Shown: piece after piece, positions 10,869 through 21,487 of the stretch
Layout of the letters: each line of letters starts with the position of its first letter
Position numbering within the stretch: the first letter of the stretch is position 1
From: Macrotrachela quadricornifera
Lineage: Eukaryota; Rotifera; Eurotatoria; Philodinida; Philodinidae
Assembly: GCA_022393335.1 (NCBI GenBank)
Contig: JAJEKB010019994.1
Location: 36,594-100,593, forward strand
Length of the DNA: 64,000 bases
Direction: 5' to 3'
Position numbers and translations under genes: made by a program
Notes under the pieces: generated by a model
What the model saw: only the letters and a program-made list of their open reading frames with translations
Told to the model about the DNA's origin: nothing
The model's database searches: none

Positions 10869-11157
10869 CCCAACGTAGATGAAGTTAGCAGCGATTCGTC
10901 CAGAAATATGTTGCAATACTTGTTCCAAGTATAACTTGACGAGCACTATCCAATAATATAGTCATAGTTTTTCACTACCACAAAGTAAAATTTTCGACTG
11001 ATCAATGTCGTTGATGAGGATCAAAAAAACTTATTTTATGATAATGAAAATCTGATTATACCATTGAATAGAGCTTGTCGAGTATTACTTGGAACAAGTA
11101 TTGGAACATTTAGAGCATATTGCTGAACGAATCACTGCTAACTTCACCTACGTTTTC
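10869..11157. mobile_element. foldback / MITE-like inverted repeat
   Basis: The left arm, about 10871-10965 (CAACGTAGATGAAGTTAGCA, then GCGATTCGTCCAG and CTTGTTCCAAGTA), is matched by the reverse complement of about 11065-11155 (AACGTAGGTGAAGTTAGCAG, then TGATTCGTTCAG and CTTGTTCCAAGTA). The spacer is about 100 bases. It has no coding capacity, as expected of a non-autonomous element. Confidence 0.65.
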
Positions 11158-11339
11158 CTCCAGTAAATATTTTATAATCTAACCGTTTTCCGAATACCCC
11201 TATATATTCTAGAAGAGAAGACTTTGACTCACCTTCCTATAATAAAAATGAATTTAGATTTGTTTGAGAAAAATTGAATTTTCTAAAGCGCATGAAGAAG
11301 AGACCTCCTCAATATATTTATTCAGCTAAAGAAAAATTT

Positions 11340-11470
11340 TCAATTTTTTAAAAGCAAAGTGTACTTCATACACTCTGTTTTTTGGAGTAAGTATAAAACA
11401 GCGTGTATTTCGGAAGTAGTAGGCGTTGTGTACATTTTGCTTCGGCTTGGTACACTTAGCCATTAGAAAT
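11340..11470 (+). repeat. fragment related to the element ends at 25176 and 27032
   Basis: GTGTACATTTTGCTTC and GTACACTTAGCCATTAGAAA match GTACATTTTGCTCC and GTACATCTGCCATTGGAAAC at 26990-27032, the right end of the 25176-27032 element. Confidence 0.5.
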
Positions 11471-11892
11471 ACTGAAGTTAAGGACAACCTATATTTTAAC
11501 CCCGTTAGTTTAGCAATTGAGAACTTTAATTTGGCCCAAATATATCACATTTTTCCCGTGGGTATTACCACCACTTCCATTATTAGATATATTGAGATGG
11601 AGAAACTTGACCTGTCTTGATCTCAAATTCTGAACATCTCTGATTTTATTATAATATTTAATATTGAACACATATCTTCTCAGACAATAAGCTATATAAA
11701 TTCACAATAAATATTACGATAAATATAAGCCAAGATTAAAAGAATAGAACATAAAAAGCAAAGAAATAATTGTTATTATTAAATAAAATACAGTAGTGTA
11801 TTCTTTATTCGATAAAATTCTCAATAAATAATCGACAAAACTATTTTCTATTTGTTCTAAATGAAAAAAGCGATATAAAAATAATAATATTT
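11471..11892. other. 3' flank of the receptor gene
   Basis: AT-rich. The small minus ORF at 11714-11896 directly follows the receptor stop and is probably untranslated region. TTTATT at several positions on the plus strand (AATAAA on the minus strand, for example near 11705 and 11780) could supply the receptor's poly(A) signal. Confidence 0.35.
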
Positions 11893-14800
11893 TCATAAAA
11901 ATAAAACTACTAACGGATTTTGTTGAGTTTGTCGTCGTGTTTGTAACGTTGTTGTATATCTCTTGACAGTTGTACGAAGCTCTGTCTTATATAATTTCGA
12001 TGGTAAAACAAATATAGCAAGACAAAGCATTGATGGGAGAAATGAAACAAAATATCCAATAAGATATAACCAGGGATTTCGAGTTGATTCAATACAACCT
12101 GAAACAAAAGATATAATTAAACGTGGTAAAGCAAGAATAGTTAAAAGTATTGGAGCGATTAATAAATGACGATGATGTTGAAGTTGTTGTAATAATACAG
12201 AACGATGACGAGATTCTGTATTTCTAATACGTGTTTTTTGTCTAGCTGTCATTACAATAATAGTAATAGCTGAGATAATATTAGTAATAAATGGAATAAA
12301 AAAATGAATTATATGAATAAATTTATCATAAAATTGAATATTAGATGGATAAGTAAGAATACACCAAATACGTTTTTCATTATCATTATCATTACTATTT
12401 AAAATACGTCGATAAATTGGATCATGAATAGTTGTTGAAATCATAAAAATAATTAATATAATAATTATATATTTAGCTACTTTTATACTTTTTTTTTTAT
12501 TAAATTTTGTTCCTTTAATTGCATTAAATGCTCTTTCTGTAGCAACACATGCATTTAACCATTTATCCATATATAAACAAATTCTTAATAAAAAATCAAT
12601 TGAATGACATTGAATATTAAGAAATGAATTATTTGTAATATATGACATTTGTGTTATAAGAAGTATTATAAATTTTAATAGAAAAATAATTGAAATAATT
12701 AAAGTTGTTATTGATGTTCCTAATAAATATAACCCACATCCAACTTTTTGTGTTTCTTTATTCATAAATGTAATTAAAGATAAAATTCCATTAATAAAAC
12801 CTATAATAAACATAATTATTGTTAATGATAAACTAAATTTAATAATAGATGATTGATAATTAATATTAATATTTGGTTGTATATGATAACCTAATATACC
12901 ATCAAGTGATAAATCAAATATATTTGAAATAAATTCACATCTTATTCCATAAGTACATTTTGGACAAACACAAATTGATGTTTGTGGACAAGTTAAATTA
13001 TCTTGTAAACATTGTGCACCATGTTCACAATTACTTAAACCAATACAATCATGTTTAATTAATGGATTAAATTCAAAACAATTAGATAAACGAGTTTTAC
13101 CAAATTCATAACAAAAACAAAAATATGTTTGATCATAAAAACAAGATAATAATGGTGTATGATTTCTTTGACATGGTAAATGATAATATTTAATTCGACG
13201 AATAATATGATAATTAATTATAGTTTCATTAAATATTTTATTTATATGTTTACAATGATCTGATGAATCAATTTTTTTTGATATATTTATTATTTTATTC
13301 GATGTTGTTTGTATAGTAATTAAATAATAATTATTATTAGAAAGTTCAATAAAAGCAATATGAAATGGACGTGACCAACGAATACTAATTGAATTTTGAT
13401 TAACAGGTATATTTTTATAAGTCGAACCATTTTCTGGTGAACTATTATTAATTACTCGAATAAAATGAATTAATATAGATTGTGGTAAAATAATATTTTT
13501 ATCAAATGATAATATTATTTCATTATTCATTTTTTCACATCGTTTTCCACTAAAACCATTTGGACAAATACATAGAAATTTATCATTAAATATTAAATTT
13601 TCTTCAATTGGTATACATTGACCATTATTTAAACAAGTTTGATTTTCATTTGATTGACAAATTTTATGTTTTAATAAACAACGAGAACCCCATTTATTTA
13701 AAGGACAAATACAAATTGATCGATTATTTGATAAAATTCCAATACATAATGAATCAGATGAACACATACATTTATAAGATATATTACAAAATTTTCCAGA
13801 CCAACCAGAATTACATTGACAAAAACTAAGATTTTTCTTATTATTAAAATATTTAATACAACGACCATGATGACAAGTTTTATCTGAACATATTTCATTT
13901 GTATTTATAATAGGTGGAATATTAAGCTGAAGAGATAGACGTTGCACAGGTAAAAATGAATAATTAATTGGTATAAATAAACTTCCACGATATTTAAATA
14001 AAATTTTTTCATATATATCAATATGAATAAAATAATTTTTTGTTAAATTTTTTGGTCGAGTTGAATAAACTAAATAAATATTATATTTAACTTTACAATG
14101 TTCAATATAAATATAAGTTAATTGTTGATATGAATGAATTATTCTTTCATTTATATCATCTATCAATGATATTATTATTGAAAATAATGTTTTTCGAGAA
14201 TCAGAATATGTTTGAAATTTTAATGTTAAACTAACACGTTCATTTTGATATTGACAATAATTACCATAATAACTAGGTGGACAAAGACAAACTATTCGAC
14301 TAGTATTATTATTTAACCAAAGTTTTAAAGGTAAACCACGATGACAATATTGATTAGATTTTTCAAATGTTCGAAATGAATTAATATGTTTTATTTGATT
14401 TTGAGTAATTAAGTCTTCATTTGATTCGTTTAATTTATTAATAGAAAAATGTACAATAGACATTTTATAGAAATCATTAGAATGTCGACAAAGAAATTCT
14501 TGAACATCAGTACGATTTGATTCATAAGACGGAGCACAAATAAAATTTAAAAAACCAGTTGCATTTAAACTTTTATTACATATTGGTTCATAATCTTCAT
14601 ACATACATTGCTGACGGCCATGACATCGACCATAAGACGATATGCAAGATTCAAATGTATCATCATTCTTACAATAAAAATTGTTCAAGTTTGGTTGATA
14701 ATTCTTTGATCGACATAATTTTGGTTCATCAGTAGCACCAACACAATCAATATAACCATCATTTGCTTTTGAGATAGGTAAACACATTAATTTATATGTA

Positions 14801-16671
14801 TTAGGTGATATACAAATATGATGATAAGATGGACATTTTAATAATGGATATAAATCACAATCAACTTCATCTGCTCCATTAAAACAATTCCAAAATCCAT
14901 CACATCGTGTGTATGTATCATTACATTGCCAATATTCACATTCAGTTTCATCAGTTTCATTTTGACCATCAATATTAATAGGTAATAATTCTATAAAACC
15001 ATCACAAATTGTTGGAAATGATACATGCATTCTCTTATAATGATCAACTGTATATTCATCGTGACATAGATCATTTTCATTTGAAATACAATCACATACA
15101 CCATTGTCGACCACTTTTAAAGGCAAACATTGGTTTTTTTCTGTACATTTGAAGAGCAATTTCGAACCAATTGTAGGACAAGTACCGTTGATTGGTGAAC
15201 AATGTTCATCATCTTTATAATCACAATCATAGTTATAATCACAAAGACGATATTTCGAAATACATTTTGAAGAATTCATGCATCGATACATAGTCGCATA
15301 GTTACATATATCAGAATTATTATATAGAATTGTATTACAATGAGAAAAGTTATGATCGAACGATATAACATATCTGCTTAGTCTACTATATCTTGCGCCC
15401 ACTAAAAATTGAAATGGAAAATCTTGTGAACGACGACATGTCATATTATTAATTTTAAGTAATATTTTATTGGGATAGAATCCACCACAAAGATTCTCAT
15501 TGTAACAAATATAATCAGGAGCATGCGTATTGATTGAATGTTGGAGAGACATTTTATCATAAGCGACATATATATGACCAAAGACAATTGGTGCAGCGGG
15601 CATCACAAGTAGATCTGGACATGTTTCGTTCATTATTTGTTTGCATATATTTATATTAGAACATAAATCTGCGCATGCTGAATCAGTATAATCTGTAATA
15701 GGATAAACGCATCTAAATGCTAACCAACAAATATCTGATAATGATTTTGGTGTATCGAAATCGACCGCCTTTTCAAGTAAAATATTGCGTGTTAGTTTAC
15801 ATGAACTAGTTAGTATCGCATTAAGGGATTCCTGACGTAAAGGACATGAGATATCTTCACTACCAATTGTTGGTTCACTAGCCCACTGTACTATCACTGG
15901 CTTTCGATAAAGATCAATTTCATCTGATTGATCGAGACATTCAAAAGTATCTTTATCACCATCATGAAAGAATATTGTAGATATACATTGTCCATTATCA
16001 CATCGACGTTCATTTTCATCACATTCTTGAGTTTCAATTTGCCAACAATTTACTTCATCAACTGCATTATTTACACAATCAATACGTCCATCACATACTT
16101 CACTCCAATCAAGACATATCGATGAAGAACCACGATTACATTCTAAATGAATATAACATGTCAGATCAATAGGTTCATAATATTGTTGATAAAAATCATA
16201 AATAATATCATTTAATGATAAATAATCATTATTTTGATTAATATCTAATGAATATTGACATAATGATCCAAATCTTGATAATGTACAATTGTAAAATAAT
16301 TGTGATTCCATTGAAGTTAAATTTTCATTTAAATATAATTGATATCGTTCAATAACATCCATTGGTGCTGACCATTCATATAATTGTTGACTTGTTATAT
16401 TTTCTTTTGAGAGTTGTGCAAAAGTAAATGTTTGATTAAGATTTGGTTCTTGAATTTTCCATGTTGTTGACCATTCAGTTAAACAATAAGAAATAATCTG
16501 ATGTAAATCAATTTCTTTTTTGATCTCAGCAAAAGTATAAAGACAATTATATTGAAAAGTAACATCACTTTTATTATTGTTGATTTCATCTGTTAGATGA
16601 AGATTAATTTGAATTGAACTTGTTGTCGAATATAATAAAAAACAGTAGAATAAAATCTTTATGAAATGCAT
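11893..16671 (-). CDS. large LDLa/EGF ectodomain seven-transmembrane receptor
   Basis: A single unbroken 1592-residue ORF. Residues 1-20 are a signal peptide. Cys-rich LDL-receptor class A-like modules follow at about 172-210 (CDGRIDCVNNAVDEVNC), 217-252, 455-492 (CDYNYDCDYKDDEHC) and 578-606 (CDGFWNCFNGADEVDC), with further partial ones to 655. EGF-like modules are near 775-807, 928-962 (CQCNSGWSGKFC), 985-998, 1005-1045 (CICPNGFSGKRC) and 1209-1246. Seven hydrophobic segments span about 1275-1560; NACVATERAFNAIKG after segment three sits where rhodopsin-like GPCRs carry their DRY motif. The tail is short and basic. Many N-glycosylation sequons support a cell-surface ectodomain. It is probably an orphan G-protein-coupled receptor with a ligand-binding N-terminus, a type expanded in rotifers; the ligand is unknown. 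No intron interrupts nearly 4.8 kb, which is unusual for a modular receptor. Confidence 0.85.
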   Translation of the reverse strand: MHFIKILFYCFLLYSTTSSIQINLHLTDEINNNKSDVTFQYNCLYTFAEIKKEIDLHQIISYCLTEWSTTWKIQEPNLNQTFTFAQLSKENITSQQLYEWSAPMDVIERYQLYLNENLTSMESQLFYNCTLSRFGSLCQYSLDINQNNDYLSLNDIIYDFYQQYYEPIDLTCYIHLECNRGSSSICLDWSEVCDGRIDCVNNAVDEVNCWQIETQECDENERRCDNGQCISTIFFHDGDKDTFECLDQSDEIDLYRKPVIVQWASEPTIGSEDISCPLRQESLNAILTSSCKLTRNILLEKAVDFDTPKSLSDICWLAFRCVYPITDYTDSACADLCSNINICKQIMNETCPDLLVMPAAPIVFGHIYVAYDKMSLQHSINTHAPDYICYNENLCGGFYPNKILLKINNMTCRRSQDFPFQFLVGARYSRLSRYVISFDHNFSHCNTILYNNSDICNYATMYRCMNSSKCISKYRLCDYNYDCDYKDDEHCSPINGTCPTIGSKLLFKCTEKNQCLPLKVVDNGVCDCISNENDLCHDEYTVDHYKRMHVSFPTICDGFIELLPINIDGQNETDETECEYWQCNDTYTRCDGFWNCFNGADEVDCDLYPLLKCPSYHHICISPNTYKLMCLPISKANDGYIDCVGATDEPKLCRSKNYQPNLNNFYCKNDDTFESCISSYGRCHGRQQCMYEDYEPICNKSLNATGFLNFICAPSYESNRTDVQEFLCRHSNDFYKMSIVHFSINKLNESNEDLITQNQIKHINSFRTFEKSNQYCHRGLPLKLWLNNNTSRIVCLCPPSYYGNYCQYQNERVSLTLKFQTYSDSRKTLFSIIISLIDDINERIIHSYQQLTYIYIEHCKVKYNIYLVYSTRPKNLTKNYFIHIDIYEKILFKYRGSLFIPINYSFLPVQRLSLQLNIPPIINTNEICSDKTCHHGRCIKYFNNKKNLSFCQCNSGWSGKFCNISYKCMCSSDSLCIGILSNNRSICICPLNKWGSRCLLKHKICQSNENQTCLNNGQCIPIEENLIFNDKFLCICPNGFSGKRCEKMNNEIILSFDKNIILPQSILIHFIRVINNSSPENGSTYKNIPVNQNSISIRWSRPFHIAFIELSNNNYYLITIQTTSNKIINISKKIDSSDHCKHINKIFNETIINYHIIRRIKYYHLPCQRNHTPLLSCFYDQTYFCFCYEFGKTRLSNCFEFNPLIKHDCIGLSNCEHGAQCLQDNLTCPQTSICVCPKCTYGIRCEFISNIFDLSLDGILGYHIQPNININYQSSIIKFSLSLTIIMFIIGFINGILSLITFMNKETQKVGCGLYLLGTSITTLIISIIFLLKFIILLITQMSYITNNSFLNIQCHSIDFLLRICLYMDKWLNACVATERAFNAIKGTKFNKKKSIKVAKYIIIILIIFMISTTIHDPIYRRILNSNDNDNEKRIWCILTYPSNIQFYDKFIHIIHFFIPFITNIISAITIIVMTARQKTRIRNTESRHRSVLLQQLQHHRHLLIAPILLTILALPRLIISFVSGCIESTRNPWLYLIGYFVSFLPSMLCLAIFVLPSKLYKTELRTTVKRYTTTLQTRRQTQQNPLVVLFL

Positions 16672-16680
16672 TTTTCAATC

Positions 16681-17560
16681 TATATATATAAAGAAGAATG
16701 TTTGTCTGTCTGTCTGTTCGCTATGCATTCAGCCCCTGTAAAAGCTATGACCACCAAACTTTCCATGGTACCTCCGTAGGCTAGGGGGAAGGTTATAGCG
16801 GAGTCACTCACCGAGGATATGAGGTGAGCGGGGTGTGAATGTGGGTGAAATTTCACCCAGATAGTATTGTCTTAACTAACACTACCAAACTTTCCGCGGT
16901 GGTTTTCTGAGTCCAGCGGTGGGTTTATAGAGTGCTGTTACCATTAATAGGAGTAGTATGGTGGTGCTTGGGTGAAATTTCACCCAAGTTATATGGGAAT
17001 GAAATTTGCACGAACTTTTGAGAAATTTAGCGAATTTGTTGTGATTCTAAGATTAATCGTTTCGTATCGATGGTTCTTTGATCTAAATGTGAAAATCGAA
17101 GGTTTCTAATAGGTTATTAGAGAAAAAAATGTATACAAGTGTTTCCTTGATTCACAACTATGGTGTATCCGTTAGTTTTCTATGACGCACAGAAACGACG
17201 TATTTGTTGTTTTTCTTGATTCACAACGATGACGTATCTATATATTTAAAGAAGAGTGTGTGTCTGTTCGCTATGGATTCAGTCCGTGTGATAGGTAGCG
17301 TCACAAAAGTTTCGACACTATTTCCTAAACTTCTGAGGAAAGTCATCTTGAGGCTGGAACCACGAAACGGGGTGCGTGGAAGGGACTGGGTGAAATTTCA
17401 TCGCGATCAATACAGATCGAGATTCTGATGAGTCTGTTCGCTATGTATTTAGTCATCGTGAGAGATAGGGGTCACGTAACTATCCGCATCAGTTTCTTGA
17501 GTGCGCTAATGAAAGTTGACAGAGTGATTGGGGGTGAGTAAGGAAGGCGTGCGTGAAACT
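16681..17560. repeat. degenerate tandem repeat with TCTGTTCGCTATG and GGGTGAAATTTCACCC motifs
   Basis: TCTGTTCGCTATG followed by (C/G/T)ATT(C/T)AG(C/T)C occurs at about 16716, 17265 and 17432, the first two preceded by TATATAT(T)TAAAGAAGA(A/G)TG. The palindrome TGGGTGAAATTTCACCCA lies at 16842-16859. A perfect 22-base extension of it is at 16968-16989 (CTTGGGTGAAATTTCACCC, then AAG), and half-decayed copies are near 17388 and 17545. Together they indicate three or more old repeat units. It abuts the 5' end of the receptor gene, so it may contain that gene's upstream region. Confidence 0.55.
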
Positions 17561-17679
17561 TCATCCAAGTCGTAAGAGACTGTGATTTTATTCACTTTCT
17601 AATCAAATGACGCAGTTCAATGCAATTTTGAGAGTGATCCTGTCCAAAGTGGTTGCGAGTGAAGGTATCAGCTTGGGCC

Positions 17680-17846
17680 CGATGAGAAGGGTTCCACTGA
17701 AGTTGCCTTATGCACGACGGGAAAAGTTCTGTGAAAGACACCCCACGCACGGCAGGAAAAGCTCTGTGAAAGATACCCCACGCATGGCGAGAAAAGCTCT
17801 GTAGCAGAGGTTCCAGGTACGATGAAAAACGTCCTATGAAAGAACC
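17680..17846 (+). repeat. minisatellite, left half, about 36-base units
   Basis: Units of the type GAAAAG(C/T)TCTGTGAAAGA(C/T)A followed by CCCCACGCA(C/T)GGC(A/G)(A/G)G repeat four to five times before being cut by the element that begins at 17847. The right half resumes at 19566. Confidence 0.65.
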
Positions 17847-19565
17847 CATGTCATCAAAATCGCCTTGTTTTGGACGAATACTCGCGATTTTGCAAAATAA
17901 TGACGTTAAACCTTGATTTCGAGAAAAAAATCATCAATTAATCTCGATTGATCGGCGATTTTTTTATATTCCTGCTAAGTTGCGACTAAATAACAGACTT
18001 AGTGAATTTAATATTTTTTAATTCAGAAAAAGGGTAAACAGCAATTCTAAAGGAAGCACTTACGATCAAAATCAGTAGCTCTGTTTGTGAAAAATAATTA
18101 TTCATAAAATAAATTTCTACTATTGATGTGATTACTTTCGTGTCGCTCTCATATCAGGAGACATTCATGAATATCGGAGTAAAAAAAGACGTAAGATACA
18201 TATAGTGGAGCTAGATGAAAATAGGTATTGAGAGGTGAAACATATACATCAGATTATTGTCAGATTTAAGTGGATTGACATCAATAAATATGCTAGGATC
18301 GAATATAAAGGCTTCTATATGGTTATGTGAAAGGCCCTCAGATAATAAATAAGAGAGATTAGAGCAGTACCATCGTCTTAGCGATAGGATTTCATTATTT
18401 AACACTATCTCTAATATTTCTCTATTAAAATTGAAAAACGAATGCAGAGCATCTCTATTAGTGTTAACAAAGTAATTAGACATTTTCGCAATTGTATTAA
18501 GTTAGCATCGGTATTATGCAAACAAATACTGTTCCTAAAAACACAACACGACACTTGCTGTATTTTTGGACATTTGTCCTTAGTGTCACAACAATTTTGT
18601 TCTCTTTGCGCATTATAACTCTACTCATATACCCAAATGAAGCTTACATAAGTAAGATAAATGTTTATTGTGCTAATGCTAACTTCATACGACTGCTAAA
18701 GTATTAAATCTTTTTTGAAACTTACAGAATAATGTGAAACTATTCTTTTTCGAGCAAATACAAAAGCTTTAAGATTTTTTTAATCTTCGTGCTGAGCAGA
18801 CAAGCCGAGGTTAGACACTGTTTTATTGAGTTGGATATAGGTATAAACGCTAACCGCTAGTAATAGGTTGTTCATTATAGATATAAAAATTCACACGTTG
18901 TTAGCAATGAAGAGATATAGGTATTCGAATTTCAAACATAGCTACGATAGGAAAGGCACAATTATGAAGGGTTAGACACAGGTATTAAGTCAGATATAGT
19001 TGCAAGTGGTAAGATATTAATATAATAACTTCAATATACAAATAAAAGTTCCATTATAGTTTAAGCATAGGAGTAAGGAGTCAGTAATAGTTATAAAGGG
19101 TTGTATATACTTCTGAGAGGTATATGTAGAAATAAGGAATTAGATATAGAAGTAAAGAGTTAGCGATAGGAAGAAGAAGTTAAGGATAGAAATAGAGAGG
19201 TAGATATAGAATTATGGGGTTAAGAATAGAAATCAGCGGGTAGATATAGAATGAAGGGGTTTAGGATAAAAATAAGGAATAAGGGATATAAATAAGGGAT
19301 ATAAATAAGGGATTAGGGATAGAATTAAGAGGTTAAAGACAGAAATAAGAGATTAGATATGAAATTAAGGATAGAAATAAAGCGCTTACCAAATCAAGAA
19401 AAATCGCTATATAATCGTGCATTGATCGCGATTTTGTTGCAAAATCGGAGAAAAAATCGGTAAAAATCACCATTTTGGACGATCTTATCGTGGTTAACTG
19501 CACGATTTATCGGTCGAGGTATCGCGATAAAATCGTCGATTTTTGCCCGATTTTCATGACATGGG
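17847..19565. mobile_element. TIR element inserted inside a minisatellite
   Basis: The left end is CATGTCATCAAAATCGCC, the right end (reverse complement) CATGTCATGAAAATCGGGC. Beside each end the sequence is rich in AAAATCG/CGATTTT motifs (17850-17960 and 19400-19560). On both sides the flanks belong to one minisatellite, and joining them restores a unit phase, so this is a clean insertion. The body holds no recognisable transposase. ORFs at 18211-18483 (minus) and 18516-18707 (plus) have no family resemblance. The 18900-19385 part is a purine-rich degenerate repeat. It looks like a non-autonomous DNA transposon; the superfamily is not assigned. Confidence 0.65.
18900..19385 (+). repeat. purine-rich degenerate tandem repeat
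   Basis: Many imperfect copies of roughly GGTTAGATATAGAAATAAG (about 17-20 bases), clearest from 19130 to 19380. It lies inside the TIR element 17847-19565, and the strand asymmetry (G/A-rich plus strand) is strong. Confidence 0.6.
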
Positions 19566-19790
19566 AAGTATCACACACGGTGAGAAGAGTTCTATGGCGA
19601 ATACCTAACGCATAGTAGGAACAATCCTGTTAAAGATGCCTAACGCATACCGATAACAGTCCTGTCCTAGAGGTTTCAGGTGTGACGGCAAAAATTCTGT
19701 TGCAGATGGCTCAGCCACAGCATGAGCAGTCCTGTATAAGACGTGTTATATACAGCAGAAAAAGTCGGGTGGAAGATGCAAATCTTTAAC
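19566..19790 (+). repeat. minisatellite, right half
   Basis: Continues the 17680-17846 array after the insertion: GTGAGAAGAGTTCTATGGCG, AATACCTAACGCATAGTAGG, then units with AACAGTCCTGT and GCAGTCCTGTATAAGA. Units are more diverged than in the left half. Confidence 0.55.
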
Positions 19791-20876
19791 CATATTCTCT
19801 TTGCAGTGGGTGCCTCCTCTAGTTTTCTAATGTTTATGACTGACTACAGTATAAGTATAGTTGCAAGTGTTGTGCTTGGCAAATAATGATTTTTTTCTTA
19901 TTTTTTTTGTATTTTTTTTTGTTGGATATATTGATTTAAAATGTTCTTTTTAAAACAGAAATCATGACTATGATAATAATGAAAACAATTTGTTCCTGTA
20001 TTCTGCGTTAAAACCGTCAACATGTCCATTATATTCTTGAAACATATTGAAAAAATTTTGCATTTATCATTGTTTTAAACGGAACTAACTGTTACATAGG
20101 AAACAAACTTTTTTCTGTTATGTTAAAATAATTTCAACGTTTCTATTTCTCACACAGATGCTTTAACAAATATTTCATATGAAATCGACAATCTACGTCA
20201 ATGAAATTATACTATTGAAATTATAATCAACTAAGAACAAACGAAGTAAATATTAGATAGATTAATATGAATTAAAAAAGATTTTTTCATTTCAAAAGAA
20301 ACTGTTGTTTTCAATTATAACATTTATTCACAAGTACGCTCGTCGCTACGACTTGCTTAACCCTCGACTGAATTCTATTTATCATTATCTCTTACTGGTC
20401 ACTAGATTCTGCTCTGATAACTATGATAGATACATGTGCACATGCACACAGATTAGTAGTGACGACTATTCTATAAGATCCAGTTTTTAAACGTTCTGTT
20501 AAGACTTTCGTATGGTAAAGTGAAAACATAGGTTGCAGTCGATCAACGTTATCCCTGCTTCATTCCACTCTTAACTTCTCGGTTTTCTATATGATATCAG
20601 CATACACGAATGTAATACCTAATTTTCTTGCTAAAAAAATCGTTTACAGGTTACATAAAAACCAAAGCAAATTTAAGAAAATAGTGAGTAGTCGTTCGTC
20701 GGGGCGACTCACGGTTAGCCGCTACCATGCTGAAGTCTATTATCACATGAGTTCACTGTCTTGTGTTCAAAATCACACTCATTAACGTTTCACTAACTCA
20801 AAGTAATAACAGGATCTGCAATGGAAGGATTCTCTAGAGGAAACTCAAAGAAAAACAAGTATAGGCACATAGATCT
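19791..20876. other. intergenic without a recognised gene
   Basis: AT-rich. Contains the short dispersed repeat near 20340-20385 and a palindromic repeat at 20683-20723. The open frames at 20305-20490 and 20591-20785 have no recognisable similarity. Confidence 0.35.
20683..20723. repeat. palindromic repeat, copy C
   Basis: GTGAGTAGTCGTTCGTCGGG, then GCGACTCACGGTTAGCCGC. Same inverted structure as 6091-6133 and 7761-7814, with several substitutions. Confidence 0.55.
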
Positions 20877-21051
20877 AACGAGGGAACCAATCGAAGTTAT
20901 TCACTGCTTTTGAGCTCATACTTTGAGTATAAGTAGGGGATCTCAACACTAGAATAACTTCAAGAGAATTTGGGCCCATGCACCTGTGGGGCTGTGTTAT
21001 AACCGTTTTACTGGATTTTTGCCCTAGGGCACCGGTTTACCTGCAAAATCA

Positions 21052-21061
21052 NNNNNNNNNN
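21052..21061. other. assembly gap (10 N)
   Basis: Ten undetermined bases. A 10-N run is often a placeholder of arbitrary length, so the true distance between the flanks is unknown. Confidence 0.98.
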
Positions 21062-21345
21062 TTTCTCCACTACTGTATTGGAAAAACATCCTGTTGTTCG
21101 GGCCGATTTGGGATTACCAAGGGTGCTCTACAAAAGTTCTCATAGAATCTCCTACGGGTACCCCTACAGTATACCACTTGAGGACCGATGGGTACCCCCA
21201 TAGTATACCATAGCACATCAGGCTTTCTGCGGTGATGGTTTTTTGACTCTGACACAAACCCGCAGACAGACAAACTATTTTTTTCATATGATCCTCACTA
21301 CAGTCGAGGGAATAGCTGCTTGAAAAACTTTGCATCTGTTGAGCA
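21062..21345 (+). repeat. dispersed TE-terminus-like repeat, copy 3
   Basis: Contains two nested copies of GGGTACCCC(C/T)A(C/T)AGTATACCA (21157-21212), then TTTTTTGACTCTGACACAAA, ACCCGCAGACAGACAAAC, CATATGATCCTCACTACAG and TCGAGGGAAT. The last part is shared with 7263-7360, 8401-8490 and, inverted, 40765-40850. It abuts the assembly gap, as a repeat that stopped the assembler would. Confidence 0.5.
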
Positions 21346-21487
21346 TAGCTTTCCGAGATTTGCGTGTTTCCGTATGAGTACTTAAAAATTCATTTATTGT
21401 TACAGTTCGTGTTCTCTAAAAATTTTTAGTTATTAAATGGAAATAATCAAGAAAATGTTGATTTTCTGTTACCATGCACCAATTTTC

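Noticed and set aside
11963..16125. Several ORFs on both strands within the receptor gene
   Set aside because: Shadows of the 1592-residue ORF, which carries all the domain signatures.
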